Source: Polaromonas sp. (GTDB lineage: Bacteria; Pseudomonadota; Gammaproteobacteria; Burkholderiales; Burkholderiaceae_C). Taken from it: 64,000 nt of DNA. The notes under the pieces are model-generated. The model had not been told where the DNA came from. It saw only the letters and a program-made list of their open reading frames with translations, and did no database searches. A program made the translations under genes and the position numbers. Shown in pieces: positions 36,228 through 46,610 of the stretch. The stretch is taken from NCBI RefSeq assembly GCF_010365105.1, contig NZ_JAAFGZ010000011.1, positions 1 to 64,000 of the forward strand, given 5' to 3'. The stretch's first letter is position 1. Each line of letters opens with the position of its first letter.

Positions 36228-36252
36228 AAATGCCGGACTGAATCCGGCATTT
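36228..36252 (-). terminator. intrinsic terminator after dnaJ
   Basis: Perfect ten-base stem AAATGCCGGA / TCCGGCATTT (36228-36237, 36243-36252) with a five-base loop and a T run on the minus strand, 22 bases past the dnaJ stop. Confidence 0.9.
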
Positions 36253-36273
36253 CATCAAGGCAGACGGAAGGGG

Positions 36274-37413
36274 TCAGGCGCCGAAGAAATTCTTCAGCTT
36301 GTCAGTCCAGCCTTCCTCGCTGGGCGAGTGCTTGGCGCCGCCTTTCTTGATCGACTCGTCGAGTTCCTTGAGCAGCTTGCGCTGGTGCTCGGTCAGCTTC
36401 ACGGGCGTTTCCACCGAGATATGGCAGTACAGATCACCCGGATAGCTCGAACGCACGCCCTTGATGCCCTTGCCGCGCAGGCGGAACTGCTTGCCGGCCT
36501 GCGTGCCTTCGGGAATGTCGATGGCCGCCTTGCCCGCAAGGGTCGGCACCTCGATCTCGCCGCCCAATGCCGCCGTGGTGAAGCTGATGGGCATCGAGCA
36601 GTGCAGGTCGTCACCGTCGCGCTCGAAGATGTCGTGCTTCTTGAGCCGGATCTCGATGTACAGGTCGCCGGGCGGGCCGCCGTTGGTGCCCGGTTCACCG
36701 TTGCCGGTCGAGCGGATGCGCATGCCGTCGTCAATGCCGGCCGGAATCTTCACTTCCAGCGTCTTGTTCGACTTGGTCTTGCCCACGCCGTGGCAGGCCA
36801 TGCAGGGCGAGGGAATCAGCTTGCCGCTGCCCTTGCACTGCGGACAGGTCTGCTGAACGCTGAAAAATCCCTGGCGCATCTGCACCACGCCATGGCCGTG
36901 GCAGGTGGTGCAGGTGGCCACCTTGGTGCCGGGCTTGGCGCCGCTGCCGTGGCAGATGCCGCAATCGTCCCAGCTCGGGATGCGGATCTGCGCATCCTTG
37001 CCGGCGGCCGCTTCCTCAAGCGTGACTTCCATTGCATAGCTCAGGTCGCCACCGCGGTAGACCTGACGGCCGCCGCCCTGACCACCGCGCTGGCCACTGA
37101 ATACATCACCGAAGATGTCGCCGAAAGCCTCGGCAAAACCGCCAAAGCCTTCAGCGCCGGGACCCCCGCCGCCGCGCATGTTCGGGTCCACGCCGGCATG
37201 GCCATATTGGTCATAGGCAGCTCGCTTTTGCGCATCGGAAAGCATTTCATAGGCTTCCTTGGCCTCCTTGAACTTTTCTTCCGACACCTTGTGGTCACCC
37301 TGGTTGCGGTCCGGGTGGTGTTTCATCGCGAGCTTGCGGTACGCTTTCTTGATGTCTTCGTCGCTCGCGTTCTTGGGAACGCCGAGCGTGTCGTAATAGT
37401 CTTTTTTGGCCAT
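36274..37413 (-). CDS. dnaJ: chaperone DnaJ
   Basis: A 379-residue type I Hsp40. J domain at about 3-70 with the HPD tripeptide ([11 protein letters not shown]), then a Gly/Phe-rich linker with [13 protein letters not shown], and the zinc-binding region with all four CxxCxGxG repeats: [24 protein letters not shown] and CMACHGVG. The C-terminal client domains follow ([18 protein letters not shown]). It stimulates DnaK ATPase and presents substrates. It is 183 bases downstream of dnaK behind an intrinsic terminator, so it may depend on read-through or its own promoter. Confidence 0.95.
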   Translation of the reverse strand: MAKKDYYDTLGVPKNASDEDIKKAYRKLAMKHHPDRNQGDHKVSEEKFKEAKEAYEMLSDAQKRAAYDQYGHAGVDPNMRGGGGPGAEGFGGFAEAFGDIFGDVFSGQRGGQGGGRQVYRGGDLSYAMEVTLEEAAAGKDAQIRIPSWDDCGICHGSGAKPGTKVATCTTCHGHGVVQMRQGFFSVQQTCPQCKGSGKLIPSPCMACHGVGKTKSNKTLEVKIPAGIDDGMRIRSTGNGEPGTNGGPPGDLYIEIRLKKHDIFERDGDDLHCSMPISFTTAALGGEIEVPTLAGKAAIDIPEGTQAGKQFRLRGKGIKGVRSSYPGDLYCHISVETPVKLTEHQRKLLKELDESIKKGGAKHSPSEEGWTDKLKNFFGA

Positions 37414-37496
37414 GTCAGGTCAGGCAATCATTGTTAAAAATTCAGCGGTCGGCCAGGCAAAGGTGGCACAGAAGACACGGGCATTGGGTGCAGCGG

Positions 37497-37540
37497 CAAA
37501 AGACAAAAGCGGAAAGCCGGGACTGCTCCTGGTTTCCGCT
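37497..37540 (-). terminator. terminator or attenuator between dnaK and dnaJ
   Basis: On the minus strand AGCGGAAA (37533-37540) pairs with TTTCCGCT (37508-37515); an inner CCAGG/CCCGG pairing extends the stem. TTTTGTCTTTTG follows directly. The position after dnaK suggests partial termination that lowers dnaJ relative to dnaK. Confidence 0.7.
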
Positions 37541-37596
37541 CTTGTACTGGCGATGCATTTTCATGCAGTCAGCAGGCCGTTTCAGGCCGGCTTTTA

Positions 37597-39540
<1,944 letters not shown>

Positions 39541-39683
39541 GATTTACTCCAGTTTATTGTTTCGTTAAGGTTTGGATGCCGGGCACATGCTTCAGTCGAT
39601 TGCCCTGTTCATCAAGCTGCTGAAGACTTGCGGATTAGTTTTTCAACTTCAAGTGCTTCAGCAGATTTTTTGACGGTTTGCCG

Positions 39684-40253
39684 TTATTGCGATGCAGCTA
39701 CCGTGACCAGTGCGGGACGCAACACCCGCTCGGCAATCAGGTAGCCCTTTTGCAGCACAGTCACTACCGTGTTGGCTTCCTGCGCGGCCGGCACCATGCT
39801 GATGGCCTGGTGCTGGTGGGGGTCGAACTTGGCGCCGGCTGCTGGATTGATCTCGATGACCTTATTGCGCTCCAGGGCGCTCTTGAGTTGCTTGAGCGTG
39901 GCTTCAGAGCCTTCGCGGAGCTGCTCCTGCGTGGCTTCTTTCAGTGCCAGACCCGCTTCAAAGCTGTCGAGCACCGGCAACAAGCTTTCGGCGAAGCTTT
40001 CAAGGGCAAATTTGCGCGCTTTGGAAATTTCATCATCGGCGCGGCGGCGGGCATTTTCAGCCTCGGCCTTGGCGCGCAGATAGTTGTCGGACAGTTCGGT
40101 ATTTTTGGCTTGCAGGATCGCCAGCTGGGCTTGCGCCTCATTCTCCGTATTCATGGCGTCGTACTCGTTGGCGGCCTGCGCCGCTTCAAGTTCTTCCGGG
40201 CTGGGTGCGCCTGTCAGGTGGCTGTTCTGTTCGGGTTGTTTGTTCTCGGACAT
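39684..40253 (-). CDS. grpE: nucleotide exchange factor GrpE
   Basis: A 189-residue GrpE that releases ADP from DnaK. The long N-terminal helix (about 30-90, [36 protein letters not shown]) forms the dimer coiled coil, and the C-terminal beta domain has [14 protein letters not shown] and [21 protein letters not shown]. The ATG at 40253 ([10 protein letters not shown]) is preferred over the start 12 residues upstream. First gene of the heat-shock group, with a sigma-32-like promoter ahead of it. Confidence 0.93.
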   Translation of the reverse strand: MSENKQPEQNSHLTGAPSPEELEAAQAANEYDAMNTENEAQAQLAILQAKNTELSDNYLRAKAEAENARRRADDEISKARKFALESFAESLLPVLDSFEAGLALKEATQEQLREGSEATLKQLKSALERNKVIEINPAAGAKFDPHQHQAISMVPAAQEANTVVTVLQKGYLIAERVLRPALVTVAASQ

Positions 40254-40290
40254 GTTGATTGGTGAGGTTTTTGAAGCTGCTAAGTTCATC

Positions 40291-40318
40291 AGCTTGGGAC
40301 CCCAAGCCCCTTTTCAAG
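40291..40318 (-). promoter_or_regulatory. sigma-32 (RpoH) promoter of grpE
   Basis: On the minus strand CTTGAAA (40312-40318), a 13-base spacer, then CCCAAGCT (40291-40298), close to the RpoH consensus CTTGAAA / CCCCATNT. The -10 ends about 38 bases before the grpE ATG. Strong -35 match; -10 partial. Confidence 0.75.
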
Positions 40319-40556
40319 ACAGGGATTTGAGGATTGGTAATGAAATGTCGCCTGAACCGGTGGCGTGAGGGCTGCAAGCAGCATGGGCAGCCTCAACGCC
40401 GGCAGCAATCCCGGCTCGATGCGTCAGGATTGTAGAAGGGCCAACGCCCGGGTTCAACTTTCGTTTGAAGATTCGGCCCCTGGCCTTCGGGCAAGGGGCA
40501 AGGCAGTGAAGGCGTTGGCCGATGTGCCATCAACCGCGCGAAGCCGGCGTAGCCCG

Positions 40557-40597
40557 CAATCAAAAAAACAGGCCTTTTGCCTGTTTTTTTTGATTGC
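40557..40597. terminator. bidirectional terminator after the HxlR-type gene
   Basis: ACAGGC (40568-40573) and GCCTGT (40579-40584) around a CTTTT-type loop, flanked by long A and T runs on the two sides, giving a stem that continues into AATCAAAA / TTTTGATT. It ends the minus-strand HxlR transcript ahead of the grpE promoter. Confidence 0.88.
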
Positions 40598-40618
40598 TTG
40601 TCGGCAGTAGCCGTCTTC

Positions 40619-40948
40619 TTATTGCGGAGTGCTCTTGTCGGCGTTGACCTTGGTCTGGCTGACCACCCATTTTCCGGCGAAAGCCTGCAGATCGTTCAGG
40701 CGCTTGAGCAGGTCGGCCCCGAGTGACGTGACGGTATAACCCTTTTCGCCATGGCCGAGCAGTCCGGCTGCGCGCAATTCCTTGATGCGGGTGTTCAGGG
40801 TATTGGGCGTGATGTTGCCAATGCTGTCCTGAAGCAGGCGAAAGGTTTGCGGGTGGCCGTCTTTCAGTGCCCACAGCACGCGCAGTGCGTAGCGCGACTC
40901 CAGCAGTTCAAGCAACAGGCTCACGGCAGCGTTTTCTTTGGCACTCAT
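40619..40948 (-). CDS. HxlR-family winged-helix regulator
   Basis: A 109-residue protein with the HxlR winged helix: ELLESRYALRVLWALKDG, FRLLQDSIGNITPNTLNTRIKELRAAGLL (recognition helix NTLNTRIKEL) and wing GHGEKGYTVTSLGADLLK. There is no cysteine, so a thiol redox switch as in HypR or YodB is excluded. Single-gene transcript with its own terminator; the target is unknown, with no divergently paired gene. The heat-shock genes downstream have their own promoter. Confidence 0.8.
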   Translation of the reverse strand: MSAKENAAVSLLLELLESRYALRVLWALKDGHPQTFRLLQDSIGNITPNTLNTRIKELRAAGLLGHGEKGYTVTSLGADLLKRLNDLQAFAGKWVVSQTKVNADKSTPQ

Positions 40949-41039
40949 GGGGTTGTCTCCTCAGGTCGGTCGGGGTCACAGGGAAGGAAAATCAGGCCCG
41001 GCAAAGGCCCGCCGCCAAATATAACGCAAAATCCGTTTT

Positions 41040-41085
41040 GCTACGAGTTTTATAGCTGGTAATGCCCGTGCTGTGTGGATTTCGA
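41040..41085 (+). repeat. dispersed repeat, degenerate copy
   Basis: GCTAC-N8-TAGCTG is kept, but the GCGCAA box is lost (GGATTT at that spacing). It lies in the 231-base gap between the HxlR gene and the oxidoreductase pseudogene, where nothing else is recognised. Confidence 0.55.
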
Positions 41086-41179
41086 GACAAAACTCTTATG
41101 AGTCTTGCAGATACCCCGGTGTCATGGCGCAATGCCAGGACCAACCGGTTCAGGTATCCAGGCCGCTTCAGCGCCGCAT

Positions 41180-42188
41180 TCATGCACGCTGCAATGCGGC
41201 AGGCAAGGTGACCGGGCAGCCGGCTCTTGACGATTGCATGATGCTTTCAATGACCTGCTGCACGCCCAGGGCGGAGCGTCCACTGACCGCTGGCGTTCGT
41301 CCGGCCTGCACCGCCGCCCGAGCCCTGACGGGCGCCCAGCGCCAGGTGCTTGCCGCTGGCAAACATGACCTGCAACTCGCCGGATTCCAGCGTTGCCGTG
41401 CCCAGCGTGCCATTGAGTTCAATCCGTTCCGGATAACCCGGATAGGCCGCCGTGGTGGCTTGCACCACGCCCATGGCGCCGCCGGCGTAATGCAGCAGCG
41501 CCGCTGCCGTGTCCTCGCCTTCCATGCGGTGCACCGGCGAGGTTGCGGCCAGGCCGGTCACGCGCTCGGGCAAACCGGTGAGGCTGAGCAGCAGGTCCAG
41601 CGTGTGAATCGCCTGGGTGATCAGCACGCCGCCGCCATCCCGCGCCAGCGTGCCGCGCCCCGGTTCGTCGTAATAGCTCTGCGCACGCCACCAGCGAACT
41701 GACGCGCTCGCGCTGACCAGCCGGCCGAGTTCGCCGGCGTCAAGCAAAACCTTCAGTCCCACGGCTGCCTCCCGCAGTCGGTGCTGCAGCATGACCGCCA
41801 GCGTGACGCCTGCGGTTTCGCAAGCCTGCACCAGCCGGGTGGCCCGGTCGAGGTCGATCTCCAGCGGTTTTTCGACCAGCACATGCTTGCCGGCGCGGGC
41901 TGCCCGCTGGACGATGTCGAGGTGCGTGTTCGGTGGTGTCAGCACCAGCACAGCCTTCACCCAGCCATCTTCCAATATGTCTTCAAGCCGCGTGGTCTTG
42001 CGCGCGTGCGCCGGTACCTGGACGCCGGCAAGACGCCCGGCGCTTCGCCCGTACACCCAGGTCACTTCGGCTTCCCCGGCAAGGTCTTCCAGGCTCTGGA
42101 AATGCGGTGCCGAACCCAGCCCGGCGCCAATGACGGCCAGGCACAGCCTGTCTGGAGAAGATGCGGCAACAGCCGGTTGATTTTGCAT
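41180..42188 (-). pseudogene. Gfo/Idh/MocA oxidoreductase, 3' end damaged
   Basis: N-terminal NAD(P) fold is good (LCLAVIGAGLGSAPHFQSLE, VLVLTPPNTHLDIVQRAARAGKHVLVEKPLEIDL with the catalytic EKP lysine) and the C-terminal fold starts normally, to FASGKHLALGARQGSGGGAG. That frame then runs out of family sequence and stops at 41247. The expected family end (AGRTPAVSGRSALGVQQVIESIMQSSRAG) is read in the next frame down to 41180. Compared with relatives, about 20 codons holding the FxHxxHRAxLxDFL helix are missing at the junction near 41305-41325, so a small out-of-frame deletion is likely. ATG at 42188; a TTG at 42263 is less likely. Sits downstream of gntR behind its own operator-like site; probable accessory gene of sugar-acid metabolism. 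Confidence 0.7.
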
Positions 42189-42244
42189 ATGCACTTGAGC
42201 GGTTTCCCGTGTGGGTTCAGTTGTCTGTGGACGTAAAACCAATG

Positions 42245-42259
42245 AGTTGTCGTACAACT
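42245..42259. promoter_or_regulatory. GntR (FadR-type) operator ahead of the oxidoreductase gene
   Basis: Perfect dyad AGTTGT-CGT-ACAACT. Its core TTGTCGTACAA (42247-42257) fits the FadR-subfamily pattern TNGTNNNACNA at every fixed position. Lies 57 bases upstream of the oxidoreductase ATG and just after the gntR stop. Confidence 0.7.
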
Positions 42260-42297
42260 TCAATGTGTTCTACATCAATGCATGGATACGAAGCAGC

Positions 42298-43125
42298 CTA
42301 CTTGAAGCCGCTTTTTTCAGGCTGATCCGAAGGCTGAAGGGTGTGCGCATTGTTTCCCCGGCGCAGGCGCTCGCGGCTGTTTGACAGGTGGGTACGCATG
42401 GCGGCGCGGGCCGCTTCAGGGTCCTGATCGCGGATGGCGTTGTAGATGCTTTCGTGCTCGGTGTTGACGCGCTGCAGGTAGTTCAGCCGTCCCTCGGGGG
42501 CGTTGTGCGCCGTGTTCACCCGGGTGCGCGGAATGATCATGGTGCCCAGGTAGGTCATCAGGTCGGCAAAGTGACGGTTTCCGGTCGAGCGTGCAATTTC
42601 CATGTGGAACTGGAAGTCGGGCGGCACGGCATCCGAGTCCCGGTTGATCGAGTCCCGAAACGCGTGCAGCGCCGTTTCGAGTGCCGCCAGGTTGGCGGGC
42701 GTTCTCCTTTGCGCCGCCAGCCCGGCCGCTTCGGTTTCCAGGCTGATGCGCAGTTCCAGCACCGAAATGACATCGGTAATCGTCGCGAAGTCGTCCGCTG
42801 CAATCTTGAAGTTTCCCGACTCCTCGGGCGACAGCACAAAGGTGCCGATGCCATGCCGCGTCCTGACCAGCCCGGACGCCTGGAGCTTGGACAGGGATTC
42901 GCGGACCACCGTTCGGCTGACATCGAACTGCGCCATGATTTCAGCTTCGGTCGGGAGTTTATCCCCCGGTTTCAGCTGTCCCGCGCGAATGCTGGCTGCC
43001 AGGCTGTTGACGATTTCACCCACCAGTCCGCGCGGCCGGCGTGTACGCGGCAACACATCCCCGATCGGGTGAGCGTTGCCGATGACTGCGGTCTGGATCG
43101 TGCTAGGGGTTTTCCATGAGTTCAT
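42298..43125 (-). CDS. GntR/FadR-subfamily regulator of the uronate operon
   Basis: A 275-residue regulator. Winged helix at about 35-105 (IVNSLAASIRAGQLKPGDKLPTEAEIMAQFDVSRTVVRESLSKLQASGLVRTRHGIGTFV), then an FCD effector domain (about 115-255) with the metal-coordinating pattern around DFQFHMEIARSTGN and NTEHESIYNAI. Divergent from the uronate genes across 137 bases that contain a promoter and a TNGTNNNACNA-like site, so it very likely represses them until a uronate or aldarate binds. An atypical 30-residue N-terminal extension precedes the HTH. Confidence 0.85.
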   Translation of the reverse strand: MNSWKTPSTIQTAVIGNAHPIGDVLPRTRRPRGLVGEIVNSLAASIRAGQLKPGDKLPTEAEIMAQFDVSRTVVRESLSKLQASGLVRTRHGIGTFVLSPEESGNFKIAADDFATITDVISVLELRISLETEAAGLAAQRRTPANLAALETALHAFRDSINRDSDAVPPDFQFHMEIARSTGNRHFADLMTYLGTMIIPRTRVNTAHNAPEGRLNYLQRVNTEHESIYNAIRDQDPEAARAAMRTHLSNSRERLRRGNNAHTLQPSDQPEKSGFK

Positions 43126-43135
43126 TTAAAAACCA

Positions 43136-43190
43136 TTGACAGGTTAAAAGGGCGATTGGACAATTTGAGTCATCAGACAACGTACGACTA
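43136..43190 (+). promoter_or_regulatory. uronate operon promoter and GntR operator
   Basis: TTGACA (43136-43141), 17-base spacer, GACAAT (43159-43164). The predicted start near 43171 is followed at once by ACGTACGACTA (43180-43190), whose complement TAGTCGTACGT matches TNGTNNNACNA except for the last base. Its position over the start of transcription suits repression. It would leave a 5' untranslated leader of about 90 bases before the udh ATG. Confidence 0.65.
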
Positions 43191-43262
43191 ATGATCGATG
43201 GGTTTGACTCTATCAAACCTGATGGAATTGTCCAGTGTTTTACAAAGAAACGGCCTCGAAAA

Positions 43263-44072
43263 ATGACGATAAAAGTTCATGACAAACTGCTGCTGACGGG
43301 CGCGGCCGGCGGTTTGGGAAAAGCCTTGCGCGAACGGCTTAAAGCCAATTGCTCGGTTTTGCGCCTGTCCGATGTCCAGGCCTTTGGCGAGGCCGTTGAA
43401 GGCGAGGAAATTACCCTGGCCGATCTGGCGGATGCCACGGCGGTTGATGCGATGGTCAAGGGTGTGGACGCCATTGTTCACCTGGGCGGCGTGTCGGTCG
43501 AAGGCCCGTTCGGTCCGATCCTGCAGGCCAACATCGTGGGGGTCTACAACCTTTATGAAGCGGCCCGCAAGCATGGCGTCAAGCGGATCATCTTCGCCAG
43601 TTCCAACCATGTGACCGGCTTTTACCGCCAGGACGAAACCATCACTGCCGACCATCCGGCCCGGCCTGACGGTTTCTATGGCTTGAGCAAGGCTTTTGGT
43701 GAAGACCTGTCGCGCTTTTATTTTGACCGCTACGGTATCGAAACTGCCTGCGTGCGCATTGGCTCGTCATTCCCCGAGCCCAGGGACCGCCGCATGCTGG
43801 CCACCTGGCTGAGCTTTGACGACCTGCACCGCCTGATCACCGCCTGCCTCACGACCCCGATCCTCGGCCACAGCATCATCTTTGGCATGTCCGACAACGC
43901 CGTGACCTGGTGGGACAACAGCCGCGCACGCCACATTGGTTTTGTGCCGCAGGACAGCTCGGACGTGTTCCGCGACGCGGTTTACACACGCACCCCAAAC
44001 CCGGACCTGAACGATCCGGTGGCCCGGTACCAGGGCGGCGGCTTCGTGGTGGCCGGACCGTTCGGCGACTGA
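43263..44072 (+). CDS. udh: uronate dehydrogenase
   Basis: A 269-residue NAD+-dependent SDR that oxidises D-galacturonate or D-glucuronate at C1 to the aldaro-lactone. Rossmann start LLLTGAAGGLGKALRERL, then GGVSVEGPFGPILQANIVGVYNLYEAAR, FASSNHVTGFYRQDE with the catalytic serine region, and the Tyr-x3-Lys pair in GFYGLSKAFGEDL. SFPEPRDRRMLATWLS and WWDNS are family-specific and match known Udh proteins. An ATG at 43191 would start inside the leader; the one at 43263 gives the right length. First gene of the catabolic operon. Confidence 0.9.
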   Translation: MTIKVHDKLLLTGAAGGLGKALRERLKANCSVLRLSDVQAFGEAVEGEEITLADLADATAVDAMVKGVDAIVHLGGVSVEGPFGPILQANIVGVYNLYEAARKHGVKRIIFASSNHVTGFYRQDETITADHPARPDGFYGLSKAFGEDLSRFYFDRYGIETACVRIGSSFPEPRDRRMLATWLSFDDLHRLITACLTTPILGHSIIFGMSDNAVTWWDNSRARHIGFVPQDSSDVFRDAVYTRTPNPDLNDPVARYQGGGFVVAGPFGD

Positions 44073-44079
44073 TCAAATC

Positions 44080-45000
44080 ATGGTTAACGACAACATCAAG
44101 GCCGAGCTGGTGCTCGACGCGCGCAACGGAACGGGTGAAAGCCCGGTCTGGCACGGTGCCGAGCAGGCGCTGTACTGGGTCGATATTCCGGCGCACACCC
44201 TGTGCCGCTGGACGCCCGCCACCGGCGAGAGCCAAAGCTGGAGGGCGCCCGAGATGCTGGCTTGCGTGGCGCGCATGGGCGGATCGAATGGCTGGATTGC
44301 CGGCGCCGAAAGTGGAATTTTCGCGCTGCAACTTCAGGACGACGGACAACTCGGCTTTGAAAGCCTGGCCCCCGTGAGCCATGCCATGCCCGGCATGCGC
44401 TTCAACGATGGCCGCTGCGACCGCCAGGGCCGTTTCCTGGCCGGCACGATGTTGATGAATATGGCCGCCGCCGCAAGCGTGGGCTGCATTTACAGCTACC
44501 AAAAAGAGAGTGGATTGAGCAAACTGCTGGACGGCTTCATCACCCCCAACGGCATGGCCTTCAGTCCCGACGGCTGCACGATGTACCTGTCGGATTCGCA
44601 CCCTTCTGTGCAGTCGGTCTGGGCTTTTGACTACGACCCCGAGACCGGAAAGCCGTCCAACCGCCGACTGTTCATCGACATGAACCCTTTGCCCGGAAGG
44701 CCCGATGGCGCGGCCGTGGATGCCGACGGCTGCTACTGGATTTGCGGCAACGATGCCGGCCTGATTCACCGTTTCACGCCTGACGGCCGGCTCGACCGCT
44801 CGCTGGCCGTGCCTGTCAAAAAACCGGCCATGTGCGCCTTTGGCGGCGCCGGCCTGGACACCCTGTTCGTGACATCGATTCGCCCCGAAGGCATCGATTT
44901 ATCTGACCAGCCGCTGGCCGGCGGTGTGTTTGCGCTGCGCCCCGGCGTGCGCGGGCTGCCTGAGCCTGTTTTTTCACCTGTTCCCGTTCATAACTTTTAA
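44080..45000 (+). CDS. SMP-30/gluconolactonase-family aldarolactonase
   Basis: A 306-residue six-bladed propeller lactonase. Metal and substrate motifs: ESPVWHGAEQALYWVDI with the metal-binding glutamate, RFNDGRCDRQGRFLAGTM, ITPNGMAFSPDGCTMYLSDS (Asn and Asp ligands) and GRPDGAAVDADGCYWI. In this context it should open the galactaro- or glucaro-lactone produced by Udh to the free aldarate. It starts seven bases after the udh stop. Family members vary in substrate, so the role is drawn from position. Confidence 0.87.
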   Translation: MVNDNIKAELVLDARNGTGESPVWHGAEQALYWVDIPAHTLCRWTPATGESQSWRAPEMLACVARMGGSNGWIAGAESGIFALQLQDDGQLGFESLAPVSHAMPGMRFNDGRCDRQGRFLAGTMLMNMAAAASVGCIYSYQKESGLSKLLDGFITPNGMAFSPDGCTMYLSDSHPSVQSVWAFDYDPETGKPSNRRLFIDMNPLPGRPDGAAVDADGCYWICGNDAGLIHRFTPDGRLDRSLAVPVKKPAMCAFGGAGLDTLFVTSIRPEGIDLSDQPLAGGVFALRPGVRGLPEPVFSPVPVHNF

Positions 45001-45023
45001 CCTGGTCCTTCAAGGAGACAACA

Positions 45024-46013
45024 ATGACTTTCCGTAGAAACTTCATCGCCGCTGCTGTCGCTGCCGTGGCATTTTCCGCATCCTTTTCAGTCCTGGCGCA
45101 AAAAATGGTGCTCAAGGCAGCAGATACCCATCCGGCAGGTTACCCCACGGTGGTGGCAGTCGAAAACATGGGTAAAAAACTCGATGCCGCCACCAATGGC
45201 CGCATCACCTTGAAAATGTTCCCCGGTGCCGTGCTGGGCGAGGAAAAAGAAGCCGTTGAGCAGGTCCAGATCGGCGCCATCCAGATTGCCCGCATCTCGC
45301 TGGGCGTCGTTGGTCCTGTCGCGCCTGATGTGGACGTGTTCAACATGCCCTTCGTGTTCCGCGACGTTGCTCACATGCGTGCCGTGATTGACGGCCCCAT
45401 TGGCGCCGAATTGCTCGAAAAAGTCACCAACAGCCCGGCCCGTCTGGTTGCGCTGGGCTGGATGGACGGCGGCGCCCGCAGCCTGTACACCAAGACCATG
45501 GTCAAGACGCCAGCCGATCTCAAAGGCATCAAGGTCCGCATGATGGGCAATCCGCTGTTTGTGGACACCATGAATGCCATGGGCGGCAACGGCATCTCGA
45601 TGTCTTACGGCGAGGTGTTCAGCGCCCTGCAGACCGGTGTGATTGACGGGGCAGAAAACAATCCCCCGAGCTTTTTCACCTCCAACCATTACACGACGGG
45701 CATGAAGTACTACGCCCAGACCAACCACCTGATCATTCCGGAGTTGCTGGTGATGTCCAAAGTGACCTGGGACAAGCTGTCGGCCGATGACAAGGTGCTG
45801 GTGAAAAAAGTCGCCCGCGAAGCCCAGATGGAGCAACGCGTGCTGTGGGACAAGAGCGTGGCCGACTACACCGCCAAGCTCAAGGCCGCTGGCGTTGTGT
45901 TCGTGCCGGTTGACCAGAAGGTCTTTTTTGATGCAACCGCCCCAGTGCGTGCGAAGTACGGCGCCAAGTTCGCCGATCTGATGAAGCGCATCGACGCCAC
46001 CAAGTCCAACTAA
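45024..46013 (+). CDS. dctP: TRAP solute-binding protein, probable hexuronate receptor
   Basis: A 329-residue periplasmic receptor. Signal peptide ends SVLAQ; mature start KMVLKAADTHPAGYPTVVAVENMG. GWMDGGARSLYTKT and IKVRMMGNPLFVDTMNAMGGN carry the arginine that normally pins the substrate carboxylate, and GVIDGAENNPPSF is the family's late conserved block. AAGGAG precedes the start. Its place between the lactonase and kdgD makes uronate the expected ligand; I recall uronate-binding TRAP receptors of this type from Polaromonas. Confidence 0.87.
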   Translation: MTFRRNFIAAAVAAVAFSASFSVLAQKMVLKAADTHPAGYPTVVAVENMGKKLDAATNGRITLKMFPGAVLGEEKEAVEQVQIGAIQIARISLGVVGPVAPDVDVFNMPFVFRDVAHMRAVIDGPIGAELLEKVTNSPARLVALGWMDGGARSLYTKTMVKTPADLKGIKVRMMGNPLFVDTMNAMGGNGISMSYGEVFSALQTGVIDGAENNPPSFFTSNHYTTGMKYYAQTNHLIIPELLVMSKVTWDKLSADDKVLVKKVAREAQMEQRVLWDKSVADYTAKLKAAGVVFVPVDQKVFFDATAPVRAKYGAKFADLMKRIDATKSN

Positions 46014-46082
46014 GACCTGCGACCAGGCCGGGGCGACTGCCAGCAATGGCTTTGCCCCGGTTGCGTCCGAACGGATACCGCC

Positions 46083-46610
46083 ATGAAAAACAACATTCTT
46101 CGTTTCAACGACATCCTTTATCTGGCCTGCATCTGGATTTCCGGTGCCTCGGTCTTTGTGATGTCCCTGATCATTCCCTGGGGCATTTTTGCCCGCTATG
46201 TGCTGGGCACGGGCTCGCAGTGGCCTGAGCCGGTTTCCATTTTGCTGATGGTGGTCTTCACCTTTTTTGGTGCTGCCGCTACCTACCGTGCAGGGGCTCA
46301 TATTGCCGTGGCCATGGTGACTGACCGCCTGCCGCAGTCCTTGCGCTGGCTCTGCACGCGTGTGGTTGATTTGCTGATGCTGACTGTTGCGATCTTCATG
46401 GTCTTTTACGGCGCCAAGCTGTGTATGGAAACCTGGAACCAAACCATTGGCAACTTGCCCGGCATGCCGGTCGGTGCAACCTATATGCCGGTGCCGCTGG
46501 GTGGCGCTTTGACGCTGGTCTTCATCTTGGAACACATGTTTCTGGGTTATCAGGGCCAACGTGAGGTGGTGACGTTTGACCACGAAAAAATTGAAGCTGG
46601 AGCCCTCTGA
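46083..46610 (+). CDS. dctQ: TRAP small permease
   Basis: A 175-residue DctQ subunit with four helices (DILYLACIWISGASVFVMSLIIPWG at the start) and GAAATYRAGAHIAVAMVTDRLP in the second loop. Its TGA shares a base with the dctM ATG (TGATG). Partner of the receptor upstream and the permease downstream in hexuronate import. Confidence 0.87.
   Translation: MKNNILRFNDILYLACIWISGASVFVMSLIIPWGIFARYVLGTGSQWPEPVSILLMVVFTFFGAAATYRAGAHIAVAMVTDRLPQSLRWLCTRVVDLLMLTVAIFMVFYGAKLCMETWNQTIGNLPGMPVGATYMPVPLGGALTLVFILEHMFLGYQGQREVVTFDHEKIEAGAL

Larger units (their letters stand above)
35248..36273. other. 1-kb noncoding region between mrpA and dnaJ
   Basis: No gene supported. It holds one dispersed repeat (35301-35357), a long inverted repeat (35371-36195) and the dnaJ terminator. 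Open frames on both arms are mirror images of each other and encode low-complexity peptides, so they are not treated as genes. Confidence 0.7.

Noticed and set aside
35374..36350. Small frames in the arms of the long inverted repeat encoding the same VTFFFARKESYPPP-like peptide
   Set aside because: They are identical because the arms are; composition is low-complexity and there is no ribosome site.
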